Shown here piece after piece: positions 28,501 to 35,383 of a stretch of DNA of 64,000 nt. Both the position numbers and the translations under genes were made by a program. The DNA comes from Mucilaginibacter sp. PPCGB 2223 (lineage in GTDB: Bacteria > Bacteroidota > Bacteroidia > Sphingobacteriales > Sphingobacteriaceae), in the NCBI RefSeq assembly GCF_001705515.1, contig NZ_MDJS01000003.1, forward strand, positions 775,971 through 839,970. Reading direction: 5' to 3'. Each line of letters begins with the position of its first letter. Positions within the stretch are counted from its first letter, which is position 1. Below the pieces are notes generated by a model. It ran no database searches. It had not been told where the DNA came from and was given only the letters and a program-made list of their open reading frames with translations.

Positions 28501-29792
28501 GTGGTGTTTACAGTTAATGCAGGTGTTGTATAAGTTGCCCCGGTAAACAGAAGGGTCCCGCCCGAGGCGCTGTCGTACCAGTCATAAGTACCACCTGGCG
28601 CAGTGGCGGTTAATGTTGCGCTGCTGCCGCTGCATGTTGAGGTTGAAGCCGCGGTAGGCGCTGCCGGTATCGGGTTAACCGTAACTGTCACCGGCGTTCT
28701 CGTACTGGTACAACCACTTACAATTGTTTGTACATAGTAAGTGGTTGTGGCAGTTAGCACCGGTGTTGTATAAGACGCTCCGGTATACAACAGGTTACCA
28801 CCGGTCGCCGCATCATACCACATGTAAGTACCGCCCGGTGCGGTAGCCGTTACAACACCGGCACTGCCACTGCAAATAGTTGTGCCCGAAGCTGTAGGGG
28901 CCGCAGGCACGGGTGCTGTAGTAACCGTAACAGTTTGCGGGATTGGTCCGCATCCGGTAGTATTATCAGACACCGAAACCGTATAGGTATTGGGTGAAGT
29001 TACTGTTATAGATTGAGTAGTTGCACCGGTACTCCACGAGTAAGTATACGGAGGGCTCCCTCCGGATGGCGTTGCCGTTAAGGTAATATTACCCGAGCTT
29101 CCGGCACAGATAGTAGCATTGGCAGGCGATACCGAAACAGTCATTGGCGAAACGGTATATACACGTACGGTATCCGATCTGTAACTGGCACAGCCTGTTA
29201 TGTTGCCGCTAACCTTATAATCGATATAAGCCGGGGTTGATGCGGATATAGCAGGCGTAACATTGGTGCTTGTACAACCCGACGGGCAGCTCAAATACGA
29301 ATTATAAGCTCCGGCCGTACCCGGGTAGATGGAGGTCCAGGTTACAGTTGCGGCATCAAGCCCGGTAACGCTCATGCTTCCGGTACACCCCTGTCTTAAA
29401 GTAATATCATTTGATGCTTTTACAGCTGTAGACGCTGTAATGGTATAAGTAATGGTGTTATTTCCGGGTTTACAAAAAGCAACGTAAATAGGACTGGTTA
29501 AACCACTCACACAAACCGGGGTGCCAACAGGTGTTTGCGGACCGCAGTTGACTGTATAGTTATCTGAATGCGCTAACTGCCCGGAGGTTATGTTTAACAG
29601 GTCAGATCCCGGATTTATGGTTACCACGAAGACCACGCAGTTATTGTCGCCGCAATAATTACCGTTCCTGCCCGAACTTACATTCACCGACGCGTTGGCC
29701 GAACTTGAAAGGTCGACAGGAATTGTTACCTGGCCTATACCTTTTATCCATGCAAATACCAATAAAAAGAAAATAAGTAATTTTCTTTTCAT
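19533..29792 (-). CDS. Giant type IX-secreted repeat protein with PKD/Ig-like arrays and gliding-type C-terminal sorting domain
   Basis: This is a 3419-residue secreted protein with a signal peptide (MKRKLLIFFLLVFAWIKGIG). Layout by residue: a cysteine-containing head (about 25-200) and a short Ig-like domain; seven Ig-like CHU_C-associated repeats of about 81 residues (about 291-854; marks TICSGS and YYVQTTVNGC); two repeats of about 80 residues (about 855-1015). Then come 16 close PKD-like repeats of 92 residues (1101-2572; marks NPTPTVTS, NNTAQNYTIT, TYTWSRA and ANGCSGPAFTYTVTV) and a divergent 17th (to about 2666). Five Ig-like repeats follow (about 2667-3070, YSWTGPNGFTSNLQNP), then two modules of about 88 residues. 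The end is a type B sorting domain (about 3334-3419: PNTFTPNGDGINDLWHI, then GTYYYIIERG), which directs export and surface attachment by the type IX system. It is probably an adhesin or extracellular matrix protein. No enzyme motif is visible. The gene stands alone, convergent with the GH3 gene. Confidence 0.9.
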   Translation of the reverse strand: MKRKLLIFFLLVFAWIKGIGQVTIPVDLSSSANASVNVSSGRNGNYCGDNNCVVFVVTINPGSDLLNITSGQLAHSDNYTVNCGPQTPVGTPVCVSGLTSPIYVAFCKPGNNTITYTITASTAVKASNDITLRQGCTGSMSVTGLDAATVTWTSIYPGTAGAYNSYLSCPSGCTSTNVTPAISASTPAYIDYKVSGNITGCASYRSDTVRVYTVSPMTVSVSPANATICAGSSGNITLTATPSGGSPPYTYSWSTGATTQSITVTSPNTYTVSVSDNTTGCGPIPQTVTVTTAPVPAAPTASGTTICSGSAGVVTATAPGGTYMWYDAATGGNLLYTGASYTTPVLTATTTYYVQTIVSGCTSTRTPVTVTVNPIPAAPTAASTSTCSGSSATLTATAPGGTYDWYDSASGGTLLFTGATYTTPALTVNTTYYVQTTVNGCASPRTAVTVSIIPTPVAPTAAGTSTCSGTAVTLTATAPGGNYDWYDSASGGTLLISGATYTTPVLTATTTYYVQTTVNGCVSARTPVTVTVNAIPAAPTAADATICNGTTATLTAIAPGGTYQWYSAASGGTLLATGSTYITPALTSSTTYYVQTIVNGCTSPRSAVNVTVNPVTPAPTALGATVCSGSAATLTATAPGGTYDWFSVPSGGTLLFTGASYTTPTLTTTATYYVQATVNGCTGARTAVTVTVNPTPAAPTASGTAICSGNTATLTATAPGGTYDWYDSASGGNLLSTGASFTTPVLTATTTYYVQTTVNGCVGPRTAVTVTVSPLPAAPTASGSTICQGSTATLTASAPGGTYHWYDAATGGTLLFTGAAYTTPALSNTATYYVDATSASGCTGPRTAVAVTVTPPVNPAFFYPSGTFCKTGTNPTPTVVSPSGGTFSSTAGLVFVDNQTGEIDLAASTIGTYTITFVTNTSCTYTSSASITITSAPDATFSYTGPYCQYQANPLPTFLPGTSAGIFSSSAGLVFLNTSTGEIDLQHSTPGTYTITNNIAAAGGCAAASATNTVTINPAATVNAGADQVVCSGQTVTLNGVIGGGATSGTWSGGTGHFTDATSPATTYTLGPGETSATLTLTTNDPAGPCGAVSDQMTITVNPTPAVTSLAAAAICNSTAQNYTITSNVSGTTYSWDRAAVAGISNVAVSGQTSNTISETLINTTSAPINVVYSIVPTANGCTGSTFTYTLTVNPTPTVTSAASAATCNNTAQSYAITSNVSSTTFTWSRATVAGISNAAVSGRTSSAITESLVNTTSAPINVTYSILPSANGCDGPVFTYTLTVNPTPAVTSAASATTCNNTAQNYNITSNVGGTTYTWSRGTVAGISNTAVSGQTSNTITESLVNTTAAPVNVDYTIAPAANGCSGPAFTYTVTVNPTPTVTSAGGGNICNNTAQNYTISSNVSGATYTWSRAAVAGINNAAISGQTSNIISEALNNTTNAPVAVAYIIVPAANGCSGPAFTYTVTVNPTPTVTSAANATTCNNTAQSYTITSNVSGATYTWSRAAVTGISNAPISAQTSNTITESLVNTTSAPINVIYSILPSANGCDGPAFTYAVTVNPTPTVTSAASATTCNNTAQNYTITGNVSGTAYTWSRAAVAGISNTAVSSQTSNTITESLVNTTTGPINVPYVIVPSANGCSGPVFTYTVTVNPTPVVTSASTASTCNNIAQNYTITSNVSGATYTWSRASVAGISNPAVSGQTSNTITETLVNTTVNPIDVTYSIIPDANGCSGPVFNYVVTVSPTPRVTSVANAITCNSTAQNYAITSNVSGTTYTWSRAAVTGISNAAVNGQTSSTITESLINTTNAPVNVAYNIIPQANGCSGPLFTYTITVNPTPTVTSVATATICNSTVQNYTITSNVSGTTYTWSRPAVTGISNAAVSGQTSNTITESLINTTPAPVNAVYTIIPSANGCDGPAFTYTITVNPTPTVTSATSVTICNNTAQNYAITGTVSGTTYSWSRAAVAGISNAAVNGQTSNTITESLVNTTSTPINVPYSILPSANGCDGAVFIYTVTVNPTPIVTSTASAAICNSTAQNYTITSNVSGATYTWSRAAVTGISNTAVSGQTSNTITESLINSTSIPVNVVYVIVPAANGCSGPAFTYAITVNPTPTATSAASATICNNTAQSYTITGNVSGTTYTWSRATVAGISNAAVNGQTSNTITESLLNTTSAPVNAVYTIVPAANGCSGPAFTYTVTVNPTPTVTSAAGATICNNTAQNYTIAANVSGTTYTWSRAVVTGISNAAVSGQTSNTITESLINTTPAPVNVAYTIVPTANGCSGPAFTYTVTVNPTPVVTSAASATICNNTTQSYAITSNVSGTTYTWSRAAVTGISNAAVSGQTSNTITETLVNTSVAPVNVVYTIVPMANGCSGPAFTYTITVNPTPAITSAANGTVCNSTAQNYTITSNVSGTAYTWSRAAVTGISNAAVSGQIANPITESLVNTTSAPINVLYAINPSANGCAGPSFTYTVIVNPTPSITSAASAVICNNTAQNYTLTSNVTGATYSWSRAAVAGISNTAVSGQTSGTIAESLNNTTAAPVAVTYQITPSINGCPGTPFNYTLTVNPTPTITNNPLSQTVCSQSSNTAVVFTSNVAGTTFQWAATATPKISGFTASGTGNIPSQILLNTDTAKGTITYTVTPYANGCPGTPVNYTITVNPKPATPPAGSNSPVCQNYALSLTTSAVKGATYSWIGPNGFTSNLQNPVIANAALAAAGTYTLFVTVNGCTSDASTTNVTIMPTPLAPVASSNGPLCQGSTLILNAGNITGAVYSWTGPNGFTSNLQNPSIGNTTTVNGGTYSVTATVNGCTSAAGTVNVVVNPVPAAPVATSNSPVCQGSSINLSVKTTPGYTYAWTGPNNFYSTQANPTIPAAAQANAGTYYVTATSSSCTGPAQAVTVEVDQTPVNPVASSNSPVCTGDPITLFASTFVGATYKWTGPNGFSSNLQNPVINTAVTASAGIYTVTITAPGCSVTASTTTKVIVNQTPIAPTAGSNSPVCVSDDINLSAATVAGATYSWTGPNGFTSVLQNPVIHNVALADSGIYKVTVTVNACTSAATSTTVAINKPLIAYAGNNQVTCANSPNTTLTGSIIGDTHNGIWSTSGSGTFLPNNTSLSATYIPSAADITAGGVSLTLSSTKNGGCSVSSSTMKLTINPTPIISTGGNKSMCTNDPAITIAGNVTYATGGKWATSGTGTFSPSDASVNVSYIPSDADKAKGSVKLTLTSTGIGNCIPVSDVMTLTFITAPTIAMPDVKYVLEGETTVLDPAVTGTNLQYLWTPPLYLSSTVIRTPRLKGVESQLYNLRVTGTGGCFTEKQIMINVLKPIVIPNTFTPNGDGINDLWHIKELSNYPGATVTIFNRYGTKLYYSKGYSVPWDGTYNGKPLPVGTYYYIIERGIYGTPLSGYVVIIR
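22075..26490 (-). repeat. Sixteen tandem 276-bp repeats encoding 92-residue PKD-like domains
   Basis: The repeats keep phase exactly across 4416 bp (16 x 276). Most differences between neighbouring copies are single substitutions, many at third codon positions. The conserved core encodes the SNVSGTTYTWSRAAV region and the TSNTITESLVNTT region. Because the period is a multiple of three and the composition is uniform, long antisense frames stay open through the array; those are artefacts. Confidence 0.92.
27230..28920 (-). repeat. Seven tandem Ig-like repeats of about 241 bp
   Basis: Seven copies of about 80-81 residues, each with a cysteine near the start (TICSGS type), the block APGGTYDWYDSASGG or a variant, and YYVQTTVNGC with a second cysteine. 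They are more divergent than the 276-bp array and belong to the Ig-like CHU_C-associated family. Confidence 0.85.
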
Positions 29793-30032
29793 AAAATGGC
29801 CGGTGTGTTTAAGTTAACAGAAAAGTGCGATCGGGCTCAGTATCGACTCGCAAACTCTTTTTTAATTTCTTTATACGAAAACCGGGAAGGTTTAGTTGCA
29901 GGAAAAAAATCAGAATCAAAAAAAGGTTAATTGTTAATATTTATATTGGACTACCCTGAGCCGGCATCATGAGAATTTGTTATCTCCATATATTCTCATA
30001 TTCACAATAGAGTGCAAATCTTCCAAGAAGTT

Positions 30033-30076
30033 CGGGGCTTGGCGCGTTCCGCCTGCACCAAATAAATAAAGCCCCG
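30033..30076. repeat. Nested hairpin, possible structured RNA or mobile palindromic element
   Basis: CGGGGCTT (30033-30040) pairs with AAGCCCCG (30069-30076). Inside the loop GGCG (30041-30044) pairs with CGCC (30050-30053). No run of T follows on either strand, so it is not a standard terminator. GC content is well above the surrounding sequence. Confidence 0.4.
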
Positions 30077-30156
30077 GACGATCGGCTCTTCAAGGCTTTT
30101 ATTTTTTCAAAGCGTATAGCAAAAAGATCACTACTCTTTAAAAATTCGGATCGAAA

Positions 30157-30288
30157 TTAAAATACAACGGGTTTGACAGGCCAACCATCCCCCTGCTGCT
30201 TAATGCCATCGGGTCGGGTTTGCGGGTACGGGTTAACCGGGCCCTGCACCTCTACACGATAACAGGTCCGACTACAGGTGTTTTCCAT
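30157..30288 (-). CDS. Possible 43-residue small protein or remnant of a degraded gene
   Basis: On the minus strand an ATG at 30288 opens a 43-codon frame ending in TAA at 30157. The product has a protein-like, proline- and glycine-rich C-terminal half (VEVQGPVNPYPQ, then GDGWPVKPVVF). The same frame is open a further 20 codons upstream without another ATG. The stretch is GC-richer than its AT-rich flanks, as coding DNA is here. No clear ribosome-binding site is visible and I do not recognise a family. It may be a genuine small gene, the tail of a lost gene, or chance. Confidence 0.25.
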   Translation of the reverse strand: MENTCSRTCYRVEVQGPVNPYPQTRPDGIKQQGDGWPVKPVVF

Positions 30289-30424
30289 TAGCCTGGAAAG
30301 TGTTAAACGGGTTGCCGTTTTTGATGATGTTAATAATGTTGGGTTAAGTTATTGTTATATCTTGTAGGTTTGAGCAACAATATTGCTATGCTTCAAAGCA
30401 AAGAAACAAAGCATCTCATCGGAT

Positions 30425-32986
30425 TTAAGCGTTCATCCTTCCCATATACGGATCACTGTAACTTGTTTTACCTGTTTCTACGCGGCCTGCATAGCGCCTT
30501 TCGAAATGGTTACTGCCAGTTATCCAAATGCTAAAATCATACCAGCCATGGCTTTTTTGCAGGTCGATTGTTAAGGTATTACCCTTGACCAGGCCGGGCA
30601 GCACGTGTTCAATATCTCCGGCATGATATGCGTGATCTGTTATTTTGATAGTCTGTGCACGGTTACTCAGGTTATCGACCGACAATTCGATATTGCCGGT
30701 GAATACTTTTTTATTGAGGCGGTTTCGTTGATAATCGCAACGTACGGCAACAGCCGGCTCTACTGCATCGCCTTTAAATTCCCTGTAAAAACCATTGGGC
30801 CCATATACCCGCAGGTGATAATGGTTGTTCTCAAATTCGTGCAACGGCCATTCATCACTAATTATATCACCTGGCTTTACGCCATAGGCCCAGGTGCGTA
30901 CCGGTGCAAAACGTCCATCGGCTTGCTGCACATAATTGCCGGGAGCATATACATTAAATGGCGTACCGGCTGTTTCCTTTCCGAAAAGTTCGGTACTGTT
31001 ATGGAATACGATCTCGAACGACTTTCTATCCGCGCTTAATTTGCCATCCACATATATTTGGTATGGTAATGCACACGAAGGCTTAATACCAGCCTCCTGT
31101 ACAGGCATATAAGGCGATTGCTGAGGCGTTTGATTAAACAACGCAATATCCGCGGCATTGAGCAACCGGTAATTATCGGGTAATTTTTTAAACTTGGCTT
31201 TGTGGATGCCTTCGACGAAGTTGTTTTTTGCCAAAGGCTGTGGCGAGGAAACGGCTTCGCCATGATAAGGTCTAAATACCGAGCTCAGATCTCCGCAAAA
31301 GGTACGGCGCCAATCGCTTATATTAGTTTCTCTGATGTATTTACCGGTTTTCTTACCCAAAAACTTTTCCAGGAATTGTAATGTGGATGTATGGTCAAAT
31401 ACCTCCGAATTAACCCAGCCGCCTTTACTCCAGGGTGAGGCTATAACCAGTGGCACGCGATAACCAAGCCCGATAGGGCTTTCACGGTCATACTTTTGCG
31501 GGAACCCTTTCCTCGCCTGCTCCTGTTCGACGGTTACAAACTCAACACTGGTATCTATCCCTTGCGACACCTTACCGGTGCCGCCTTTATGCGGATGCGG
31601 CGCCACGAATGGCGGCACATGGTCAAAATAACCATCATTCTCATCATAAGCTAAAATAAAGATGGTTTTTTTCCATACCTCCGGGTTCTTGGTCAGGATA
31701 TCTATTACTTCAGATACGTACCATGCTCCGTACCATGCCGCTGTCGGGTGGTCCGAGAAATTCTCGGGGGCCGATATCCACGAAACCATTGGCAGCTTCC
31801 CGGCGTCTACATCAGCCCTGAACTGATGCAGAATATCTCCCTTCGGAACTTTTAATGTACGTTCGGCATCGCCATCATGATAGGTTAGGTCGATAAGCTC
31901 ACGGTACTCAGGGTTGTTCTTATTGGTATCGAAAGCTTTCTGATGGAGGTTTTTTTGTTTTTCAGATAGCTTCTCAAATCCGCCGGCCTGCAATTTCTCC
32001 TGTTCAGTGCGGATAGCTGCTAAACTGTTTTGTGCTTTTTTTAGTTGATAGTTTAAACCTGCTGCCCGGGTATCGCCAGCGGGTAAGGCATCAAGTTGTT
32101 TTTGCAGCTCTTCTACTTTTGTTTTCAGTTCTCCGGCCTGTTGCTGCCGGTGCAGAACATGCGGTTCGTGTAAATGAATGTGATATTGCGCAAAAAACTC
32201 TAAGGGGTTGTCCTGAAAATTAGAGAGCCAGGCATCTTCTTCACCTTTAAAACCCGTATCGATGGCTACTTCGTTTTGGTAACATTTCCACGAAATACCG
32301 TGTTCCTCCAAACGCTCGGGAAATGTGCCCCAGCTTAACGTACCATAATCCATATCTTCGTTCCAGACGTGTGCCTTAGAGTTTTCGTGCTGTTCCTGCC
32401 GTATCGTACCCGTCCAAAAATACAGGCGGTTGGGGTTGGTGCCGGTTAGCGACGAACAAAAGTTTTGGTCGCAAACAGTAAATGCATCGGCCAGTGCATA
32501 ATAGAACGAAAGATCCTCGCGGGTATGATAACCCAGCGTTAAAGGCATGTGCGCATACTCGGGGTTGCTGTTGCGTTTAACATTAAGCCACTGATCGTAC
32601 TTGCCGTCGTTGCGGGCGTCTACCTGGTTTTGCCATGAATGCGGCAGCGAGTGCATCCAGGTGGCTTTAGTGTTTTTGATATCCAGGCGAAACGGTGCGT
32701 AAGTTTCGCCCGCTGCGTTTGATTGCAGCCACACTTTATTTTTATTGGGCAGGTCGATGGCTCTCGGGTCATTAAAGCCGCGTACACCTTTTAGCGTACC
32801 GAAACAATGATCAAAAGAGCGGTTTTCCTGCATCAGTATCACAATGTGTTCGGCATCAAGGTAGGTACTGCCTAAAGCGGGCTCTATAGCCATCGCTTTT
32901 TGGATAGACTCGGGTACCAAGCCGGTAAAGCCGGTGGCCCCTGCTAAGAATGCTGCCTTTTTTAAAAAATCCCTTCTGTTATCCAT
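30425..32986 (-). CDS. Phosphocholine-type phospholipase C (Tat-exported, alkaline-phosphatase-like fold)
   Basis: This 853-residue protein has a twin-arginine signal (MDNRRDFLKKAAFLAGATG), so it is exported folded. The phosphoesterase domain (PF04185) starts with HIVILMQENRSFDHCFGTLK (about 47-66), the metal and nucleophile region of this family. Later blocks are LGYHTREDLSFYYALADAF, SSLTGTNPNRLYFWTGT, MVSWISAPENFSDHP and FILAYDENDGYFDHVPPF. Two C-terminal beta-domains of the kind found in bacterial phospholipase C (DUF756) occupy about 655-850. It hydrolyses phosphatidylcholine or sphingomyelin headgroups in characterized relatives. Residues about 270-350 form a lysine/glutamine-rich coiled-coil insertion inside the catalytic domain. 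The neighbours are unrelated, so it appears to be a single-gene unit. The family is clear; the lipid substrate is inferred. Confidence 0.9.
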   Translation of the reverse strand: MDNRRDFLKKAAFLAGATGFTGLVPESIQKAMAIEPALGSTYLDAEHIVILMQENRSFDHCFGTLKGVRGFNDPRAIDLPNKNKVWLQSNAAGETYAPFRLDIKNTKATWMHSLPHSWQNQVDARNDGKYDQWLNVKRNSNPEYAHMPLTLGYHTREDLSFYYALADAFTVCDQNFCSSLTGTNPNRLYFWTGTIRQEQHENSKAHVWNEDMDYGTLSWGTFPERLEEHGISWKCYQNEVAIDTGFKGEEDAWLSNFQDNPLEFFAQYHIHLHEPHVLHRQQQAGELKTKVEELQKQLDALPAGDTRAAGLNYQLKKAQNSLAAIRTEQEKLQAGGFEKLSEKQKNLHQKAFDTNKNNPEYRELIDLTYHDGDAERTLKVPKGDILHQFRADVDAGKLPMVSWISAPENFSDHPTAAWYGAWYVSEVIDILTKNPEVWKKTIFILAYDENDGYFDHVPPFVAPHPHKGGTGKVSQGIDTSVEFVTVEQEQARKGFPQKYDRESPIGLGYRVPLVIASPWSKGGWVNSEVFDHTSTLQFLEKFLGKKTGKYIRETNISDWRRTFCGDLSSVFRPYHGEAVSSPQPLAKNNFVEGIHKAKFKKLPDNYRLLNAADIALFNQTPQQSPYMPVQEAGIKPSCALPYQIYVDGKLSADRKSFEIVFHNSTELFGKETAGTPFNVYAPGNYVQQADGRFAPVRTWAYGVKPGDIISDEWPLHEFENNHYHLRVYGPNGFYREFKGDAVEPAVAVRCDYQRNRLNKKVFTGNIELSVDNLSNRAQTIKITDHAYHAGDIEHVLPGLVKGNTLTIDLQKSHGWYDFSIWITGSNHFERRYAGRVETGKTSYSDPYMGRMNA

Positions 32987-33456
32987 GGTAGTTTTTTCGA
33001 CATCTATCGGCTTTTATTTGCTCATATCCAAAAGATAAGTTCAGCATCAAAAATCAGTTCAGTTGCACCTCTGGCCATTTTTGGATAAAATGCCACGACA
33101 GGGGCAAACCCCGGCCCCTAAAATTAGCAAAGGTTTGTAAGTAACCTGTTATTAAAGTATTAATAAATTACTTGTCGAAATAATGTGGTAAAAAATTAAG
33201 ACCCTGATACTAAATATAATTGTCCACCACGTCTGTGAAAAACCACATAGTAGCGTGGATGAAGATCGTATTTACAGATTTTGATAAACAAATTATTAGC
33301 CTTATCTTCGGTATGTCCGCTAATATCTGTGTGAAAACCTCCCGGTTAATTTAATCAAAAAAGAAAGGCGAAGCTCAAACTATCGGGTTTAACCTGTTGT
33401 TTCTACTACAATTACCTTTCGCCACAGAAGATTTAATATCATTATTCTAAAGGTCC
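32987..33456. other. Divergent intergenic region between phospholipase C and a hybrid kinase
   Basis: 470 bases without a gene. It holds a small hairpin AGGGGC/GCCCCT (33100-33119) and the promoter described at 33280-33310. On the minus strand a TATCTTTTG-like box lies about 40 bases before the phospholipase start, but no -33 partner is evident. Confidence 0.5.
33280..33310 (+). promoter_or_regulatory. Promoter of the hybrid histidine kinase gene
   Basis: TTTG at 33280-33283 and TATCTTCG at 33303-33310 are separated by exactly 19 bases, the preferred Bacteroidota spacing; the -7 box has one mismatch (TANNTTTG). The predicted leader is about 140 bases. A second -7-like box, TACCTTTC at 33413-33420, lies closer to the ATG. 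Confidence 0.5.
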
Positions 33457-35226
33457 ATGTCTATTGCTGATTATTTTGCCAGCCGTTACGATCGTGTTTT
33501 TAACCGTGACCAGGAGATCCTTGACCGGACCCGCGTCAGGATACTCGCCGTCTGCCTCTTAACGTTTATCGGTTTAACCAGTGCCCTGCTAACCCTGTAC
33601 CTGTTTCAGGAGCATAATTTCCTGCTCATCCGGATCAGCTTTTTTCTGGTGCTCTTCCTTGTGGTTATGATGCTGCTTATGTTCCGCAATAGCTGGAGCC
33701 TGGCAGGGCATTGTTTTATTATGTGTATCACGTTGATGATCTGGTCGGGTATCCTGCTTTTCCGTCAGAGTGTCAATGTCGCAACTGCCGAAATGGTGTT
33801 ACTCGTTGTATCCGGCGGTTATTATATCCTTGGCAGCAAGTGGGGCACCATTTATTCGTTGATCAATATGGCCCCGATCCTGGGCTACGTCATCCTGAAC
33901 GATTATACCGACCTGTCGTTGCCCACACAGTATCTCCATATTAACCAACATGGGTATATGCTGGGGCTGGTTAGTAATTTTTTGTTGTTGCTTTACATTC
34001 ACTATGCGTTTTTCAGGGCCTTCCAAAAATCACAATTGCAGGAGCACCAGTTACGCGAACATCTGCAAAAAGCACTGAAAACTGAACAGGAACAAGCTGC
34101 TGCAAAAACCAATTTCCTGTCGACCATGTCGCACGAATTACGTACTCCGCTGAATGCAGTAATCGGAATGACCCATATCCTGCAAACCGAAGGGCCGCGT
34201 CCCGATCAGCTTGAACACCTGAAGGTTCTTCAGTTTTCTGCCGACAACCTGATGTCGACCGTGAACGACATACTGGATTTTAATAAAATCGACAGCAGTG
34301 CAGTCGTGCTGGATAATCAGCCTTTCGTGCTCGGCGAGTTGCTGGAGAATGTCTGTGGTTCTTTCCGCACCCGGGCCAAAGAAAAAGGAATTGGCTTTAC
34401 ATGTACTACCGGAGCCGGCATTGAGAGCCTGACCATACAGGGGGATGCCGCCCGCTTAAGCAGCATCCTGCTCAACCTGGTCGGGAATGCGGTAAAATTT
34501 ACCTCGGCCGGGCAGGTCCAGGTAAAAGCCATGCTGCTTAATAAAACCTCAAACGCGGTTAGTCTGCAATTTCGGATAGAAGACACCGGTATCGGTATTC
34601 CGCAGGATCGCCAGGCATTAATCTTTCAGCCTTTTACGCAGGCAACTTCGCGTACCAACCGGCAATACCATGGTACCGGGTTGGGGCTGACGATAGCCTA
34701 CCGGTTGCTACAGCTTCACGGAAGCAAGCTGGATCTGTATAGTACGGAGGGCATAGGCACCACATTTATTTTTGAGCTAACCTATCCGCTGGCAGAGCAG
34801 CAACTATCGGCACCTGCAACAACAGAGCAGCCAGCCGACGCCGTTATGCTTAACCTTAACGTACTGGTTGCCGAAGACGAGCCCATCAACGTATTGGTCA
34901 TTAAAAAGATACTGAGTAAATGGGGTATCGCACCTCAGATAGCGGCAAATGGTAAGGAAGCGGTGGATATGATCAGGCAACAGCAATTCGACGTGGTGCT
35001 GATGGATATTAATATGCCTGTGATGGACGGACTGGAAGCGGCCAGAGCCATTAAAACCATGCCAGACGCCCGAAAAGCAGCAACGCCCGTAATTGCTGTT
35101 ACAGCATCAATCGGCACCGCCATTGAACAGATTAAAAGCTACCCTTATATCGACGATTGTTTACTTAAACCGTTTAAGCCCGATGATTTATTGAAGAAGC
35201 TTCAAAACCTGGAAAATATTACATAA
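33457..35226 (+). CDS. Membrane hybrid histidine kinase (TM-HisKA-HATPase-REC)
   Basis: This 589-residue inner-membrane sensor has about six hydrophobic helices in residues 28-200 (for example LAVCLLTFIGLTSALLTLYL and FLLIRISFFLVLFLVVMMLL) with no periplasmic domain of note. Input is therefore probably through the membrane region. A short coiled coil leads to HisKA with phospho-acceptor H226 in STMSHELRTPLNAVIGMTH. The ATPase domain shows the N box LLNLVGNAVKFT, the G1 box EDTGIGIP and the G2 box GTGLGLTIA. A C-terminal receiver domain has its phospho-acceptor D517 in VLMDINMPVMDG and the conserved lysine in LLKPFKP. No DNA-binding partner is encoded nearby, so the output must pass to a protein elsewhere. 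The next gene is another kinase, 157 bases downstream. Confidence 0.9.
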   Translation: MSIADYFASRYDRVFNRDQEILDRTRVRILAVCLLTFIGLTSALLTLYLFQEHNFLLIRISFFLVLFLVVMMLLMFRNSWSLAGHCFIMCITLMIWSGILLFRQSVNVATAEMVLLVVSGGYYILGSKWGTIYSLINMAPILGYVILNDYTDLSLPTQYLHINQHGYMLGLVSNFLLLLYIHYAFFRAFQKSQLQEHQLREHLQKALKTEQEQAAAKTNFLSTMSHELRTPLNAVIGMTHILQTEGPRPDQLEHLKVLQFSADNLMSTVNDILDFNKIDSSAVVLDNQPFVLGELLENVCGSFRTRAKEKGIGFTCTTGAGIESLTIQGDAARLSSILLNLVGNAVKFTSAGQVQVKAMLLNKTSNAVSLQFRIEDTGIGIPQDRQALIFQPFTQATSRTNRQYHGTGLGLTIAYRLLQLHGSKLDLYSTEGIGTTFIFELTYPLAEQQLSAPATTEQPADAVMLNLNVLVAEDEPINVLVIKKILSKWGIAPQIAANGKEAVDMIRQQQFDVVLMDINMPVMDGLEAARAIKTMPDARKAATPVIAVTASIGTAIEQIKSYPYIDDCLLKPFKPDDLLKKLQNLENIT

Positions 35227-35383
35227 TAACGAATTTACGGCGCAACTGTGGCACTTTTTTGATATTGATCCGTTATAAAGCACAAATCAATATCAAAAAG
35301 ATAGTTATTAATATCAACAGTTATTACCACTGCTTTTCAACCAAAATCCTCATCTTTACATTAAAACGCTTAAAAGTTCTGTC

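Larger units (their letters stand above)
29793..30424. other. Intergenic region with inverted repeats and one small open frame
   Basis: 632 bases separate the giant adhesin start from the phospholipase stop, both on the minus strand. It contains an 8-bp inverted repeat ATGAGAAT/ATTCTCAT (29969-29976, 29992-29999), a larger nested hairpin at 30033-30076 and a possible small gene at 30157-30288. I could not find a convincing -33/-7 pair for the adhesin gene. Confidence 0.5.
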
